DNA of 64,000 bases from Symsagittifera roscoffensis (lineage: Eukaryota > Xenacoelomorpha > Acoela > Convolutidae): positions 74,535,345 to 74,599,344 of the forward strand of contig NC_087065.1 in NCBI RefSeq assembly GCF_963678635.1, written 5' to 3'. The position numbers and the translations under genes were made by a program. How positions within the stretch are numbered: the stretch's first letter is position 1; every line of letters begins with the position of its first letter. Under the pieces are notes generated by a model. The model was not told the DNA's origin. It ran no database searches and was given only the letters and a program-made list of their open reading frames with translations. This document shows, piece by piece, positions 1-10,535 of the stretch.

Positions 1-195
1 TACAAACTGTAAATTGTAAGCCGACCAACGTTTCTATGATTGGAACTCATAACGAAAGAAGTACATGCTTATTTATATCTTTTTAATTATGATTTTAATT
101 TTTTACTTGGGTGCTTGAGGGTGCAGAGCACTGTCCGAGTTCATTTTAATTGAGTTCTGGGAAACACTATAACACCATTACATCGGAGAAATTCT

Positions 196-1590
196 ATGTT
201 TTTGGGAGGTTCAGACAACTTCCCAACAGTTGTGTATTTGTGTCTTGGGAAGCTCAAACCAGTCCAACATTTGTGGTCTTTAGTCTTGGTAAGTTCAAAC
301 AAGTGCCCAACAGTTTCAGTGTTGAATCTTGGGAAGTTCAAAAAATTGCCCCACGGGTTTGGACTCGGGTCCAACACTTGTGGTCATAGAATTTCAGTTA
401 ACTGGCCAACACTTGAGTCTTGGGAAGCTCAAACAAGTTCCCAACACTTGTGGTCTCTAGTCTTTGAGGTTCAAACAACTGCCCAACTGTTTCAGTCATG
501 AGTCTTGGGAAGATCAAACAACTGCCCAACTGTTTTGAATTCAAGTCTTGGGAAGTTCAAACAACCGATCAAACTTTGTGATCTTGGGAATTTAAAAAAC
601 TGCTCAACAATTGTGGTATTGGGGAGTTCAAACAACTGGCCAACAGTTTTGGATTTAAGTTTTGGGAACTTCAAACACCTGCACAACAACTGTTGTTTTG
701 CGAAGTTCAAACGATTTCCCATTTATTTTCGATTCAATTCTTGGGAAGTTCAAACAGCTGCCCAACATTTGTGGTCATGGGAAATTCAAAAAACCACCCA
801 ACAGTTGTAGTCTTGGGAAGTTCAAACAATCGCCCAACGGTTTCGGATTTAAGTTTTGAGAAGTTCAAACAACTGATCAAACTTTGTGATCTTGGAAATT
901 TAAAAAACTGCTCAACAATTGTGGTATTGGGGAGTTCAAACAACTGGCCAACAGTTTTGGATTTAAGTTTTGGGAACTTCAAACACCTGCCCAACAACTG
1001 TTGTTTTGCGAAGTTCAAACGATTTCCCAATTATTTTCGATTCAATTCTTGGGAAGTTCAAACAGCTGCCCAACATTTGTGGTCATGGGAAATTCAAAAA
1101 ACCACCCAACAGTTGTAGTCTTGGGAAGTTCAAACAATCGCCCAACGGTTTCGGATTTAAGTTTTGAGAAGTTCAAACAACTGATCAAACTTTGTGATCT
1201 TGGGAATTTAAAAAACTGCTCAACAATTGTGGTATTGGGGAGTTCAAACAACTGGCCAACAGTTTTGGATTTAAGTTTTGAGAAATTCAAACAACTGCCC
1301 AACAGTTGTTGTCTTGAGAAATTCAAACAACTGCCCAACACTTGTGGTCGTGGGGAATTCAAACAACTGCCCAACACTTGCAGTCTTCTGAAGCTCAAAC
1401 AACTGCCCAACTATTGTGGTCTTGGGAAGGGCAAACAACCGCCCAACGATTTCGGTCTTGAGTCTTGGGAAGTTCAAACAACTGCCAAACAGTTTCAATT
1501 TTGAGTCTTGCGAAGTTCAAACAACTGCCCAACGGTTTCGGCATTGAGTTTTGGGAAGCTAAGACAACTGCCTATGACAACTGCGCACAG
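196..1590. repeat. 36-bp-type minisatellite with a 308-bp higher-order unit
   Basis: The core unit is about 36 bp, of the form cttgggaagttcaaacaa followed by ctgcccaacagttgtggt, with longer variants of about 45 bp. A higher-order unit of 308 bp is visible at 555, 863 and 1,171 (marker gatcaaactttgtgatctt). Because 36 is a multiple of three, both strands show open frames of 60-167 codons with a monotonous FKQLPN-like or GQLFELPK-like pattern. Openness on both strands at once is what an in-phase tandem repeat gives, so I do not call these coding. Confidence 0.92.
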
Positions 1591-1975
1591 GTTCACTTTT
1601 CAGTCCCGAAGGCAATTCAGATTGTTTGAACTGTTTGTATTATTTAAAGTTAATTTGGAAAACAATTATAAAGTTTTTGTATAAGGTTGACGAAGGCGTA
1701 AAAAGTGACCAAACATAAAAAATTGAAGCACTTCTTATCAAGCGTCTGATAAGTTATACTTAGATAGGAAGTATAACTGTACGATGGTCACTAGAAAAGA
1801 TCGTTGTAAAAAAATGTACAGGGATTTTTGTTAATAAAAACATAATAGAGATTTAAGGATTGAGTAGAATGAATGAAACTAAAGCTGAATAACCCAATAT
1901 AAAAAACGTCGGCACAAACTTAAACATACAAAACGGTCATCTAAGACAACTAAAATAGGAAAGAAGAACCTTTCA
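1591..1975. other. Non-coding leader between minisatellite and decayed gag
   Basis: AT-rich, no gene seen. It matches 10,150-10,530 closely, so it is part of the repeated element, possibly the end of its LTR or leader. A small palindrome lies at about 1,736-1,755 (cttatcaagcgtctgataag). Confidence 0.6.
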
Positions 1976-3425
1976 GTGAGCGCGGTGAATACAAGAAGGA
2001 CCAAGGAGACGATGGAGAACAAAAAGAAAAAGACTACTGGAGATGTCATTGAACGGGAAGGAACACAGACCCGACGCAAAAGATCCCCCTTGTGACATCA
2101 GACCACAGCATGAATGAGGAAAGCGACAAAATAAGAGGGTCGACATCGATGCCAGAGACAACGGAAAGAGAGGCAAAAACCTTGAGCTTATCCGCGATAG
2201 GTGACGACACCCAGATGAAGGGGAACACATCAGATGACTCTAAAACCGAGAAGGCGTCTTTTACTGAAAAAAGAAGGGTTAACGACTATGGTCGGCATGA
2301 GGCCAAAGGGGAAAGAACATAATACAGCAAAGACGACTAAAGGCAACAATTTTGGTACGGTTTGAACCATGAAAACGACAACACGTAACCTCAAGGGGGC
2401 AGTGCAAGCAAATTGGAAGACCGGCAAGCTGCGCACACCACAGTCACAGAATGTTCCCGACACCAGTAAAGAAGACAGTTAGCAGATCTAAGGTTGAAAT
2501 CGGACTAGATAGAGAATAAAAATTAGATACTGTGCGGAAGACAGAGAAGAACTAGAAAGGGAGATAAGATGCAACAAAAAATAAGGATTAAAAAACTGTC
2601 ACGTGGTAACAAGAGCAGTGGAAGAAAGAATGGCGTTATTACTGGAGAAGGTTGAAGAAAAGGATAAAGAAAGAGAGATTTGGATGAAAAGAAATAACCG
2701 CTACGAAAAGTTGAATGACCAACTGGGGAGTCTGGATTCGAGTATGGAGAGCATGAGACGAGCACGAGCAGAGAGCTCGTGTGCAATACAGACAAAATTT
2801 GATGCATTATTCAGAAACTTAATCACCATCGCAGGAAGAGAATCTGAGAAAAAAAGGAAACCTGCAGAAGCCAGGGTGGATTTTGTAGATCAGACTCAAG
2901 GAATAATCCGGGCGTTGGCACCCAAAAATACAGCCAAGACTCCAAACCCACATTCTAGACAAGGATCCCAAGAGCGAAACTCTACAATGCCATATGAAAT
3001 CACAACTCACACGATGGCGACACTGAATGCCGTAAAATGGGCTAATACATGATAATTAGGGCACTGAAAGGGGCGCATCTAAGGAGATTTATAAGAAATC
3101 AAATGAATTCAAGGACGAATCGGATGGACATTGATACTTGGGTAGAAGTCATGAAATTGAACCTGGAGCAGGACAACTTGTATGACAAAAGCAAGCCTGT
3201 ACAGCAATCTTGAGTAACTTAGAGGGGGCCGCACTGAAATTGGTGGTGGCGAAAAAAAAAGAAGAAAAAGATACAGCTGAAAAAATCTGTGATAAACTAT
3301 GGAATCACTTCTGTTCGGGAATGAAAGGCCTCCAGGTTAGTATCCGTTTTAATGAAAGGAATGAAAGGCCTCCAGGTCAGGCCTCCAGGTGTAACCTGCA
3401 GTTAGTATCAAAAATCAACAGATAA
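1976..3425 (+). pseudogene. Decayed Ty3/gypsy gag, copy A
   Basis: Broken frames resemble the gag of the larger element further right. Around 3,070-3,425 the reading KDESDG, then SNLEGAALKLVVAKK and DTAEKICDKLW, parallels the capsid region at 41,880-42,080 (KDESDG, SNLEGTALNCVMAKK, DTAEKIFDILL). Around 2,700-2,900 the frame with LGSLDSSMESM parallels LGTLDTKIDAMM of the larger gag. Many stops and frameshifts are present. The copy ends near 3,425, after small duplications of the phrase ggaatgaaaggcctccaggt, and is followed by Penelope-like sequence. It is not functional. Confidence 0.8.
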
Positions 3426-3499
3426 GGGCTATTTTGGACAAAAGGAGCTGTTCATTAAATTTTAATTACGCTTGCAATTAGCAAGCGTTTTGAAGTTGG

Positions 3500-4760
3500 A
3501 AATTTGACTTTTTCTAGTTAACGACTAGTTAACAAAGTTCAGTTAAATCTCTTGCTGAAATTTTTTCACTTCCCTTTTTTTAGCTTGACATCTTCCTGGT
3601 TGCTTCCGCCTTGGCCTGGAGGTATGTAATTCATTTTCTTTTTTATCTCAAGGTCTGGGGTTCGAATCGTAAAATAATTTTATTTTTTTTCAGTATCAAG
3701 AAGATTTTAAAAAAAATACGAGAACTTTGAATTCTTGATTTTTCTTCTGTTCGCCGACGTTTTGTCGGCTAAAACGCCACAATGGACTTTGCTTGTGCAA
3801 GACACATTTTTCATTGTAATTGCAAGTGGAAGTGTTGTTCATTTTAATTCCAGGAGGTTTTAGAAAAATCTTCTGAGTTTTAGAAAAATCTTCTGAAAAT
3901 AATCTTGCTTTTGGTTCAGTTGGTGTCTGCTCAAAGATTGTCGGCTTACTTGCCAAATTGTGGTAGTCGTTCTAACAGGAGAAGTTTCATTCATTATTGG
4001 TTAGAGTGAATGTTTTCAAAATTTTAAAACTGAAACAAAAAGTGAAATATTCAGAAGAACCGTATTTTACATAATTACATTAGCGGAAAAATTGTCAAAA
4101 AAATCAATCTAGCGTCAAAATTTTATTCGCATTTTGCCAGAGAATGTCCAACTTGAGTAGAACTGTCTTGTAACTGATAGTGATCACCGAAAGTGGATTC
4201 TTGAATGCTTCGCTTGGAGCAAGAGGAACCTTGATTGGGAAGGTCTTCCACTCAAGTGACCCAATGGTCCACAAACACTCGAGCCACTGTGACGAAGGAT
4301 TTTCTCAAAGGAGGCAAAAATGAGTCGAAGTATCATAGTACAAGAAGCTTTACGTCTGGTCGACGTTGCTTCAAACCGGACAAGATATACTTTAACTATT
4401 CCGAGAACTTGAAAACTTCCGGGCAAGTCGTATGAGAATCTTAACAATACGCTAGCAAAGACTATTGACATCATAGTTGGAGCCAATATTGAAACCAAAA
4501 AATAGAGAAGCCAGAGAAACAATTGAAAACACGGCTCTTGATCCGGATGAAACTATAACATCTCATGATGTGAATAATTGGTACACTAATGTTCCTCTGA
4601 AGAGAGCAGTTGAACAGCCTCCTTCTGAAATTTAAAGAGCAAATTTGAAAAGGCTTATGAATATGGCGTTCAGCAAGGTATATTTTGAGTGTATTGATTC
4701 GAGGTATGTTCAGTTTGATGGTTTAGCATTGGGCGCTTATCTCGCTATAATTCTGTAAAA
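3500..4760 (+). pseudogene. Penelope-like retroelement remnant, copy A
   Basis: The reading at about 4,545-4,640 gives ITSHDVNNWYTNVPLKRAV, which fits the RT motif A region of Penelope-like elements (an FD-V-x2-L/W-F/Y-TN-x-P pattern followed by A-hydrophobic). About 20 codons further on, VYFECIDSRYVQFDGLALGA fits the following motif, normally (Q/V)-x-DG-x-AMGS. Stops and frame changes interrupt it. The upstream 600 bp (tRNA-like segment, then a poorly conserved N-terminal region) is repeated at 5,335-6,480 with about 75-80 percent identity judged by eye. The catalytic YADD-type motif region is not recognisable. Confidence 0.65.
3612..3669 (+). other. tRNA-like (pol III box) segment
   Basis: TGGCCTGGAGG (3,612-3,622) resembles a tRNA A box, and GGTTCGAATCG (3,659-3,669) matches the B-box consensus GGTTCGANTCC at 10 of 11 bases. 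The spacing, about 36 bp between boxes, is normal. No full cloverleaf can be folded by eye, so this is at most a tRNA-derived (SINE-like) segment. The related site at 5,436-5,493 keeps the A box but has a damaged B box. Confidence 0.4.
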
Positions 4761-4779
4761 CTATGGATGAAAGAATACG

Positions 4780-5075
4780 AGTGTGCTTAAAAACAAGAAA
4801 TATCGGCGTGAACAGAGGTACAGCCAGCGGATGACAAGAAGTGTTTGTGGACATAAAGCAATGCCGCAGTAGGAAAGTTACATACAGATCAAATTGGGTT
4901 GAATGCGAGAGATGCCAAAACTGGTATCATCTTTATTGCGGGAAAATATAACATGAAGTCTACGCATCAATTACCGAGATAGTCTGGTATTATGAAAACT
5001 GCTGCCGCGCTAAAAACACTGAGAAGAATACACCACAGTTAAAATTGTATTTCAGTTATGCGGATAGCATTGTTA
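4780..5075 (+). pseudogene. PHD-finger-like remnant
   Basis: The frame reading QCRSRKV, then SNWVECERCQNWYHLYCGKI and a stop, then IVWYYENCC has the layout of a PHD zinc finger: a Cys pair, W-V-x-C-x2-C-x4-WYH-x2-C, then WY-x3-C. The WYH-x2-C core and spacing are the main support. A stop (TAA) interrupts it after GKI, and one Cys of the last pair appears to be Tyr. It lies between the two Penelope-like copies; whether it belonged to a mobile element or to a captured gene is unknown. Confidence 0.5.
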
Positions 5076-5334
5076 TAACCGTCAAAACTGAGCCAATGCG
5101 TGCTCTCGACGCCGCCAATTCTCTTCATCCAAAACTTCAGTTCACACAACAAGAAAACGATTCAGAGGTGAGTTTGCTTTTCCTGGATTTGAACACATAT
5201 TTATCGAAGGATAAGGTGGTAACCATCAGTAGGTATTAAAACAAACAAAAACTGGACTATATTGAACTATAAGAATTGTATATTATTTATAATTTCGGCT
5301 TCTTCAGCGTCTTCTTAAGCGTCTTCAAACTAGT

Positions 5335-6500
5335 TTTTTGAATTTTTTCTAGTTAACGACTAGTTTAACAAAATCAGTTGAATCACTTGCTGACTTGTTT
5401 AAACTTCTCTTCTCTTAGCTTAAAATATTCCGCTTTGGCCTGGAGGTAAACAAAATAACTGCCTTTTTACACTATGACCTGGGGTTCAAAAGGTAACCTA
5501 ACCTTATTTTTTCAATATCAAACAGATTGAAAAAACTAAGAGAAAAACGAATGCTTGTTTTTCTGTTTGTTCGCTAAAGTTTTGTCGGCTAAAATGCCAT
5601 ACCAGATTTTGTTGGGGTGCTACACGAAACTTTTTTTGTGGTTGCATCTGCTAGTGTTGTTCATTCTAATTCTAGGAGGGACGTCGGAGGTTTTTAGGAA
5701 AAAATTCTTAAAATTTTTTTTGTTTTCAGTTCAGTTGGTGCATGCTCAAAGATTGTCGGTTATTTGCCACATTGTGCCAATCGTTTTACAGAAGTAAATT
5801 TCTTCATTATTGGTTGAAAGTCAAATACTCAGAACAGTGGTAATTAAAATTGTGGGAAAATTGACGAAAAACCAGTCAAGCGTCTAATTTTTTCTTAATT
5901 TACCAGTTAATGTGCAACTTGAGTCGAACTGTCTTGTTCCTGATAGAGAGCACCAAAAACGGATTCTTGAAGGCTTTGCTTGGAGAAGGAGGAACCTATA
6001 TTGGGAGCAGGAGGAACGCAATGGTCCACAAACAATTGAGCGAGAACGACTGTGACGAAGGACCTTCTCAAAGCAGAGCCGAAAAAATCTCTCCTGCCCA
6101 AAACGAGTCAAAGTATCGAGGTATAGGAAGATTTACGTCTGGTAGAGTATGCTTCAAACCAAGGAAGATATACTTGAACCATTCCGAGCATTTGAACACT
6201 TCCGGGCAGCTCGCATGAGAACCTTAACAGAACGCTTGCAAAGTATAATGAAACCATCGCCAAAATCGTAACCAACACTAAAGATGACAGAGAGACAACT
6301 AAAAACAATGCTCTTGATCCGTAAGAAAGTATAACATCTCTTGATGTGAAAAATTGGTACACTATTGGTCCCCTGAAGGAAGCAATTCAAATTGTCTTAA
6401 AGAAGCCGTACCGCCAGGAGTCTCCTCCCGATTCTCAAAGAGTGAAAATGAAAATGTGTTAGCATGATATATTTCAAGTGTAATGATTCGTGGTATGGAT
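5335..6500 (+). pseudogene. Penelope-like retroelement remnant, copy B
   Basis: This segment repeats copy A in the same order: the phrase ttctagttaacgactagtt, the tRNA-like box, the KNGFLKAL-like region, and at about 6,332-6,400 ITSLDVKNWYTIGPLKEAIQ, again fitting the RT motif A region. The TN of the usual motif is TI here. Several stops are present. Copies A and B are in direct orientation about 1.83 kb apart, as Penelope-like elements often are, but terminal repeats could not be fixed. Confidence 0.6.
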
Positions 6501-7796
6501 AATCATATTACTTGAACGTGTCTCGGACTAGTTCCCGAATTTTTGTTTCGGTGTGGGTACCTGATTTAATTACTTGAGTGCAGTTTAAATAGTTATGTTG
6601 GGGTGAGGTGAGTTCTAGGTCAAATGTGCAATGTCGAATGTCGAATTCACTTGACACAGCTCCAATTCTTATGTAAAGATGGTACGGCTCAATTGGAACG
6701 TGTCCATCTCGGGTCGTACCGAGATAGTTTTCCTAAGAAAACTTCAGCTATTTTTTTCCGGGTGCGCTTTCGGATACGATGCTAGGCTAACCGACTCGAG
6801 GAAGCCACTGGATACGCAAAAAATCAGAGACAAAGACAGAAAGGGGAAACACAAAAGAAGATAAAAAATTACCAAATAAAACTACAAAAAAATTATGGAC
6901 ATTGTCTTTGAATTCCAGGTGGCGTGGATCCTACGTTTGTATTATGTTATATCATACTTAAAAACTTTCAAAAATAGACTGATCATTTTGATCGGAATAG
7001 TTGAACTAATCAGCTGCCCAATTGGAAAGCGTTGAAAGGGTTTTCAGATAGCCTTAAAACTTTGGATAACAACTGGGAAGCTTCACTGTTGAGGGTTTCC
7101 AAGTGGACAGTGGCAGGAGTTCGAAAGAGCTGGACACGCGGAGACCTAAGAGTTAGAAGGAAAACGAACAGATTGGGTGCAAGAGTCAATCGGTTATCGC
7201 TAAAACTCACCTTTTACACTTGGCATTATGTATAAAAGTGACTAGTATCGACTCCATCACATTTTTGACTTGAGCAGAGCTTTGAAACAGGTTCTACGGG
7301 GTTTCTCTCGAGCTCTTATTACACCCATCTCGTTTATGGGACTCTTACTTAAGCGAGGGGTTGTTAACTAAGGGGGGAGTTTAGACTAAAGAAGGTGGTA
7401 GGGATGAAAGGTATGGTTAGAAATTGTAAAAAGGGTGTATTTTTGCTATAACTTAACAATCGACATGGCTAAACTGGTTATATTATTTTTATCCGTATGA
7501 ATAATGCCAAAAACCTCCTGGGGGTCGACAAAGGACAGATCAAACTGTTTGTATTATAAGAAAGGCTTGCCGGATCAGGCAAGTAGGTGGAAGTCTTTAA
7601 GGTTTTGAGGTAACCTCATTCATAACCAATTTTCAAACCATGAAGCCAGTGGAATAAACGTTTGTCTCAACCAGGTACTCGACAAGTTTTTCAGAAATGA
7701 CTATTGAAAATTAAACAGTAATTTTTAATACATAACCTTTCTCTGGTCGGTCTTTGAGCAACCAAATATATTTTTTCATCAAAAAAACCATATAGA
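6501..7796. other. Unassigned AT-rich stretch
   Basis: I see no recognisable gene. The short open frames at 6,679-6,864 and 7,032-7,235 look like chance. A purine run aaggggggag lies near 7,368-7,377. The stretch ends where the repeated block starting at 7,797 begins. Confidence 0.5.
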
Positions 7797-7989
7797 TACA
7801 AACTGTAAATTGTAAGCCGACCAACTTTTTTATGATTGGAACTCATAACGAAAGAAGTACATGCTTATTTATTTTTTTTAATCATGGTTTTAATTTTTAC
7901 TTGGGTGCTTGAGGGTGCAGAGCACTGTCCGAGTTCATTTTATTTGAGTTCTGGGAAACACTATAACACCATTACATTGGAGAAATTCT

Positions 7990-8880
7990 ATGTTTTTGGG
8001 AGGTTCAGACAACTTCCCAACAGTTGTGTATTTGTGTCTTGGGAAGCTCAAACCAGTCCAACACTTGTGGTCTTGAATCTTGGTAAGTTCAAACAAGTGC
8101 CCAACAGTTTCAATGTTGAATCTTGGTAAGTTCAAAAAATTGCCCTACGGGTTTGGACTCCAGTTTTGGGAAGCTCAAACTTGTGGTCTCTAGTCTTTGA
8201 GGTTCAAACAACTGCCCAACTGTTTCAGTCATGAATCTTGGGAAGATCAAACAACTGCCCAACTGTTTTGAATTCAAGTCTTGGGAAGTTCAAACAACTG
8301 ATCAAACCTTGTGATCTTGGGAATTTAAAAAACTGCTCAACAATTGTGGTGTTGGGGAGTTCAAACAACTGGCCAACAGTTTTGGATTTAACTGTTGTTT
8401 TGCGAAGTTCAAACGATTTTCCAACTATTTTCGATTCAATTCTTGGGAAGTTCAAACAGCTGCCCAACACTTGTGGTCATGGGAACATCAAAAAACTACC
8501 CAACAGTTGCAGTCTTGGGAAGTTCAAACAACCGCCCAACGGTTTCGGGTTTAAGTTTTGAGAAGTTCAAACAACTGCCCAACAGTTGTTGTCTTGAGAA
8601 ATTCAAACAACTGCCCAACACTTGTGGTCATGGGGAATTCAAACAACTGCGCAACACTTGCAGTCTTCTGAAGCTCAAACAACTGCCCAACTATTGTTGT
8701 CTTGGGAAGGGCAAACAACCGCCCAACGATTTCGGTCTTGAGTCTTGGGAAGTTCAAACAACTGCCAAACAGTTTCAATTTTGAATCTTGCGAAGTTCAA
8801 ACAACTGCCCAACGATTTCGGCCTTGAGTTTTGGGAAGCTAAGACAACTGCCGAAAAGAATTGATCTTGAGACTCGGGAA
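7990..8880. repeat. 36-bp-type minisatellite, second block
   Basis: Same family as 196-1,590, with the unit gttcaaacaactgcccaaca plus spacer. It lacks the 308-bp higher-order amplification, so the HOR in the first block arose after the blocks separated, or was lost here. Confidence 0.9.
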
Positions 8881-10535
8881 GTTAAAACAACTGCCCACAG
8901 GTTCACTTTTCAGTCCCGAAGGCAATTCAGATTGTTTGAACTGTTTGTATAATTTAAAGTTAATATGGAAAACAAATATAAAGTTTTTGTATCTGGTTGA
9001 CGAAGGCATAAAAAGTGACCAAACATAAAAAATTCAAGCACTTCTTACTGCAGAATCAAGCGTCTGATAAGTTATACTTAGATAGGAAGTGTAACTGTAC
9101 GATGGTCACTAGAGAAGATCGTTGTAAAAAATGTACAGGGATTTTTGTTAATAAAAACATAAAAGAGATTTAAGGATTGAGTAGAATGAATAAAACTAAA
9201 GCTGAATAACTCAATATAAAAACGTCCGCACAAACTCAAACATACAAAACGGCCATCTAAGACAACTAAAATAGGACAACAGTTGTGTATTTGTGTCTTG
9301 GGAAGCTCAAACCAGTCCAACACTTGTGGTCTTGAATCTTGGTAAGTTCAAACAAGTGCCCAACAGTTTCAGTGTTGAATCTTGGTAAGTTCAAAAAATT
9401 GCCCTACGGGTTTGGACTCCAGTTTTGGGAAGCTCAAACTTGTGGTCTCTAGTCTTTGAGGTTCAAACAACTGCCCAACTGTTTCAGTCATGAATCTTGG
9501 GAAGATCAAACAACTGCCCAACTGTTTTGAATTCAAGTCTTGGGAAGTTCAAACAACTGATCAAACCTTGTGATCTTGGGAATTTAAAAAACTGCTCAAC
9601 AATTGTGGTGTTGGGGAGTTCAAACAACTGGCCAACAGTTTTGGATTTAACTGTTGTTTTGCGAAGTTCAAACGATTTTCCAACTATTTTCGATTCAATT
9701 CTTGGGAAGTTCAAACAGCTGCCCAACACTTGTGGTCATGGGAACATCAAAAAACTACCCAACAGTTGCAGTCTTGGGAAGTTCAAACAACCGCCCAACG
9801 GTTTCGGATTTAAGTTTTGAGAAGTTCAAACAACTGCCCAACAGTTGTTGTCTTGAGAAATTCAAACAAATGCCCAACACTTGTGGTCATGGGGAATTCA
9901 AACAACTGCGCAACACTTGCAGTCTTCTGAAGCTCAAACAACTGCCCAACTATTGTTGTCTTGGGAAGGGCAAACAACCGCCCAACGATTTCGGTCTTGA
10001 GTCTTGGGAAGTTCAAACAACTGCCAAACAGTTTCAATTTTGAATCTTGCGAAGTTCAAACAACTGCCCAACGATTTCGGCCTTGAGTTTTGGGAAGCTA
10101 AGACAACTGCCGAAAAGAATTGATCTTGAGACTCGGGAAGTTAAAACAACTGCCCACAGGTTCACTTTTCAGTCCCGAAGGCAATTCAGATTGTTTGAAC
10201 TGTTTGTATAATTTAAAGTTAATATGGAAAACAAATATAAAGTTTTTGTATCTGGTTGACGAAGGCATAAAAAGTGACCAAACATAAAAAATTCAAGCAC
10301 TTCTTACTGCAGAATCAAGCGTCTGATAAGTTATACTTAGATAGGAAGTGTAACTGTACGATGGTCACTAGAGAAGATCGTTGTAAAAAATGTACAGGGA
10401 TTTTTGTTAATAAAAACATAAAAGAGATTTAAGGATTGAGTAGAATGAATAAAACTAAAGCTGAATAACTCAATATAAAAACGTCCGCACAAACTCAAAC
10501 ATACAAAACGGCCATCTAAGACAACTAAAATAGGA
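8018..10535. repeat. Two-copy tandem duplication, 1,259-bp unit
   Basis: Copies at 8,018-9,276 and 9,277-10,535 are almost identical: open frames and single-base variants repeat at an exact 1,259-bp offset. The junction falls inside the word aacagttgtgt (8,019 and 9,278) joined to the end word aatagga (9,276; 10,535). It includes a minisatellite array and the leader, but not the gag. Confidence 0.95.
9277..10140. repeat. 36-bp-type minisatellite, third block
   Basis: This is the second copy within the 1,259-bp duplication, identical to the second block except for scattered changes (for example caaatgcccaac at about 9,866 where the first copy has caactgcccaac). Confidence 0.9.

Larger units (their letters stand above)
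1..3060. repeat. Segmental duplication, copy 1 (minisatellite plus decayed Ty3 gag)
   Basis: This block matches 7,797 to about 11,690. The first bases (tacaaactgtaaattgtaag) recur at 7,797, and the same order follows: short unique leader, minisatellite, non-coding leader, decayed gag. The second copy differs by an internal 1,259-bp tandem duplication. The two copies differ at many single bases, so the duplication is not very recent. It may be two related element insertions rather than a true segmental duplication. Confidence 0.85.

Noticed and set aside
196-1500. Open frames of 60-167 codons in the minisatellite, on both strands
   Set aside because: The 36-bp unit is a multiple of three, so frames stay open by arithmetic, on both strands and with very low complexity. 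No evidence for coding.
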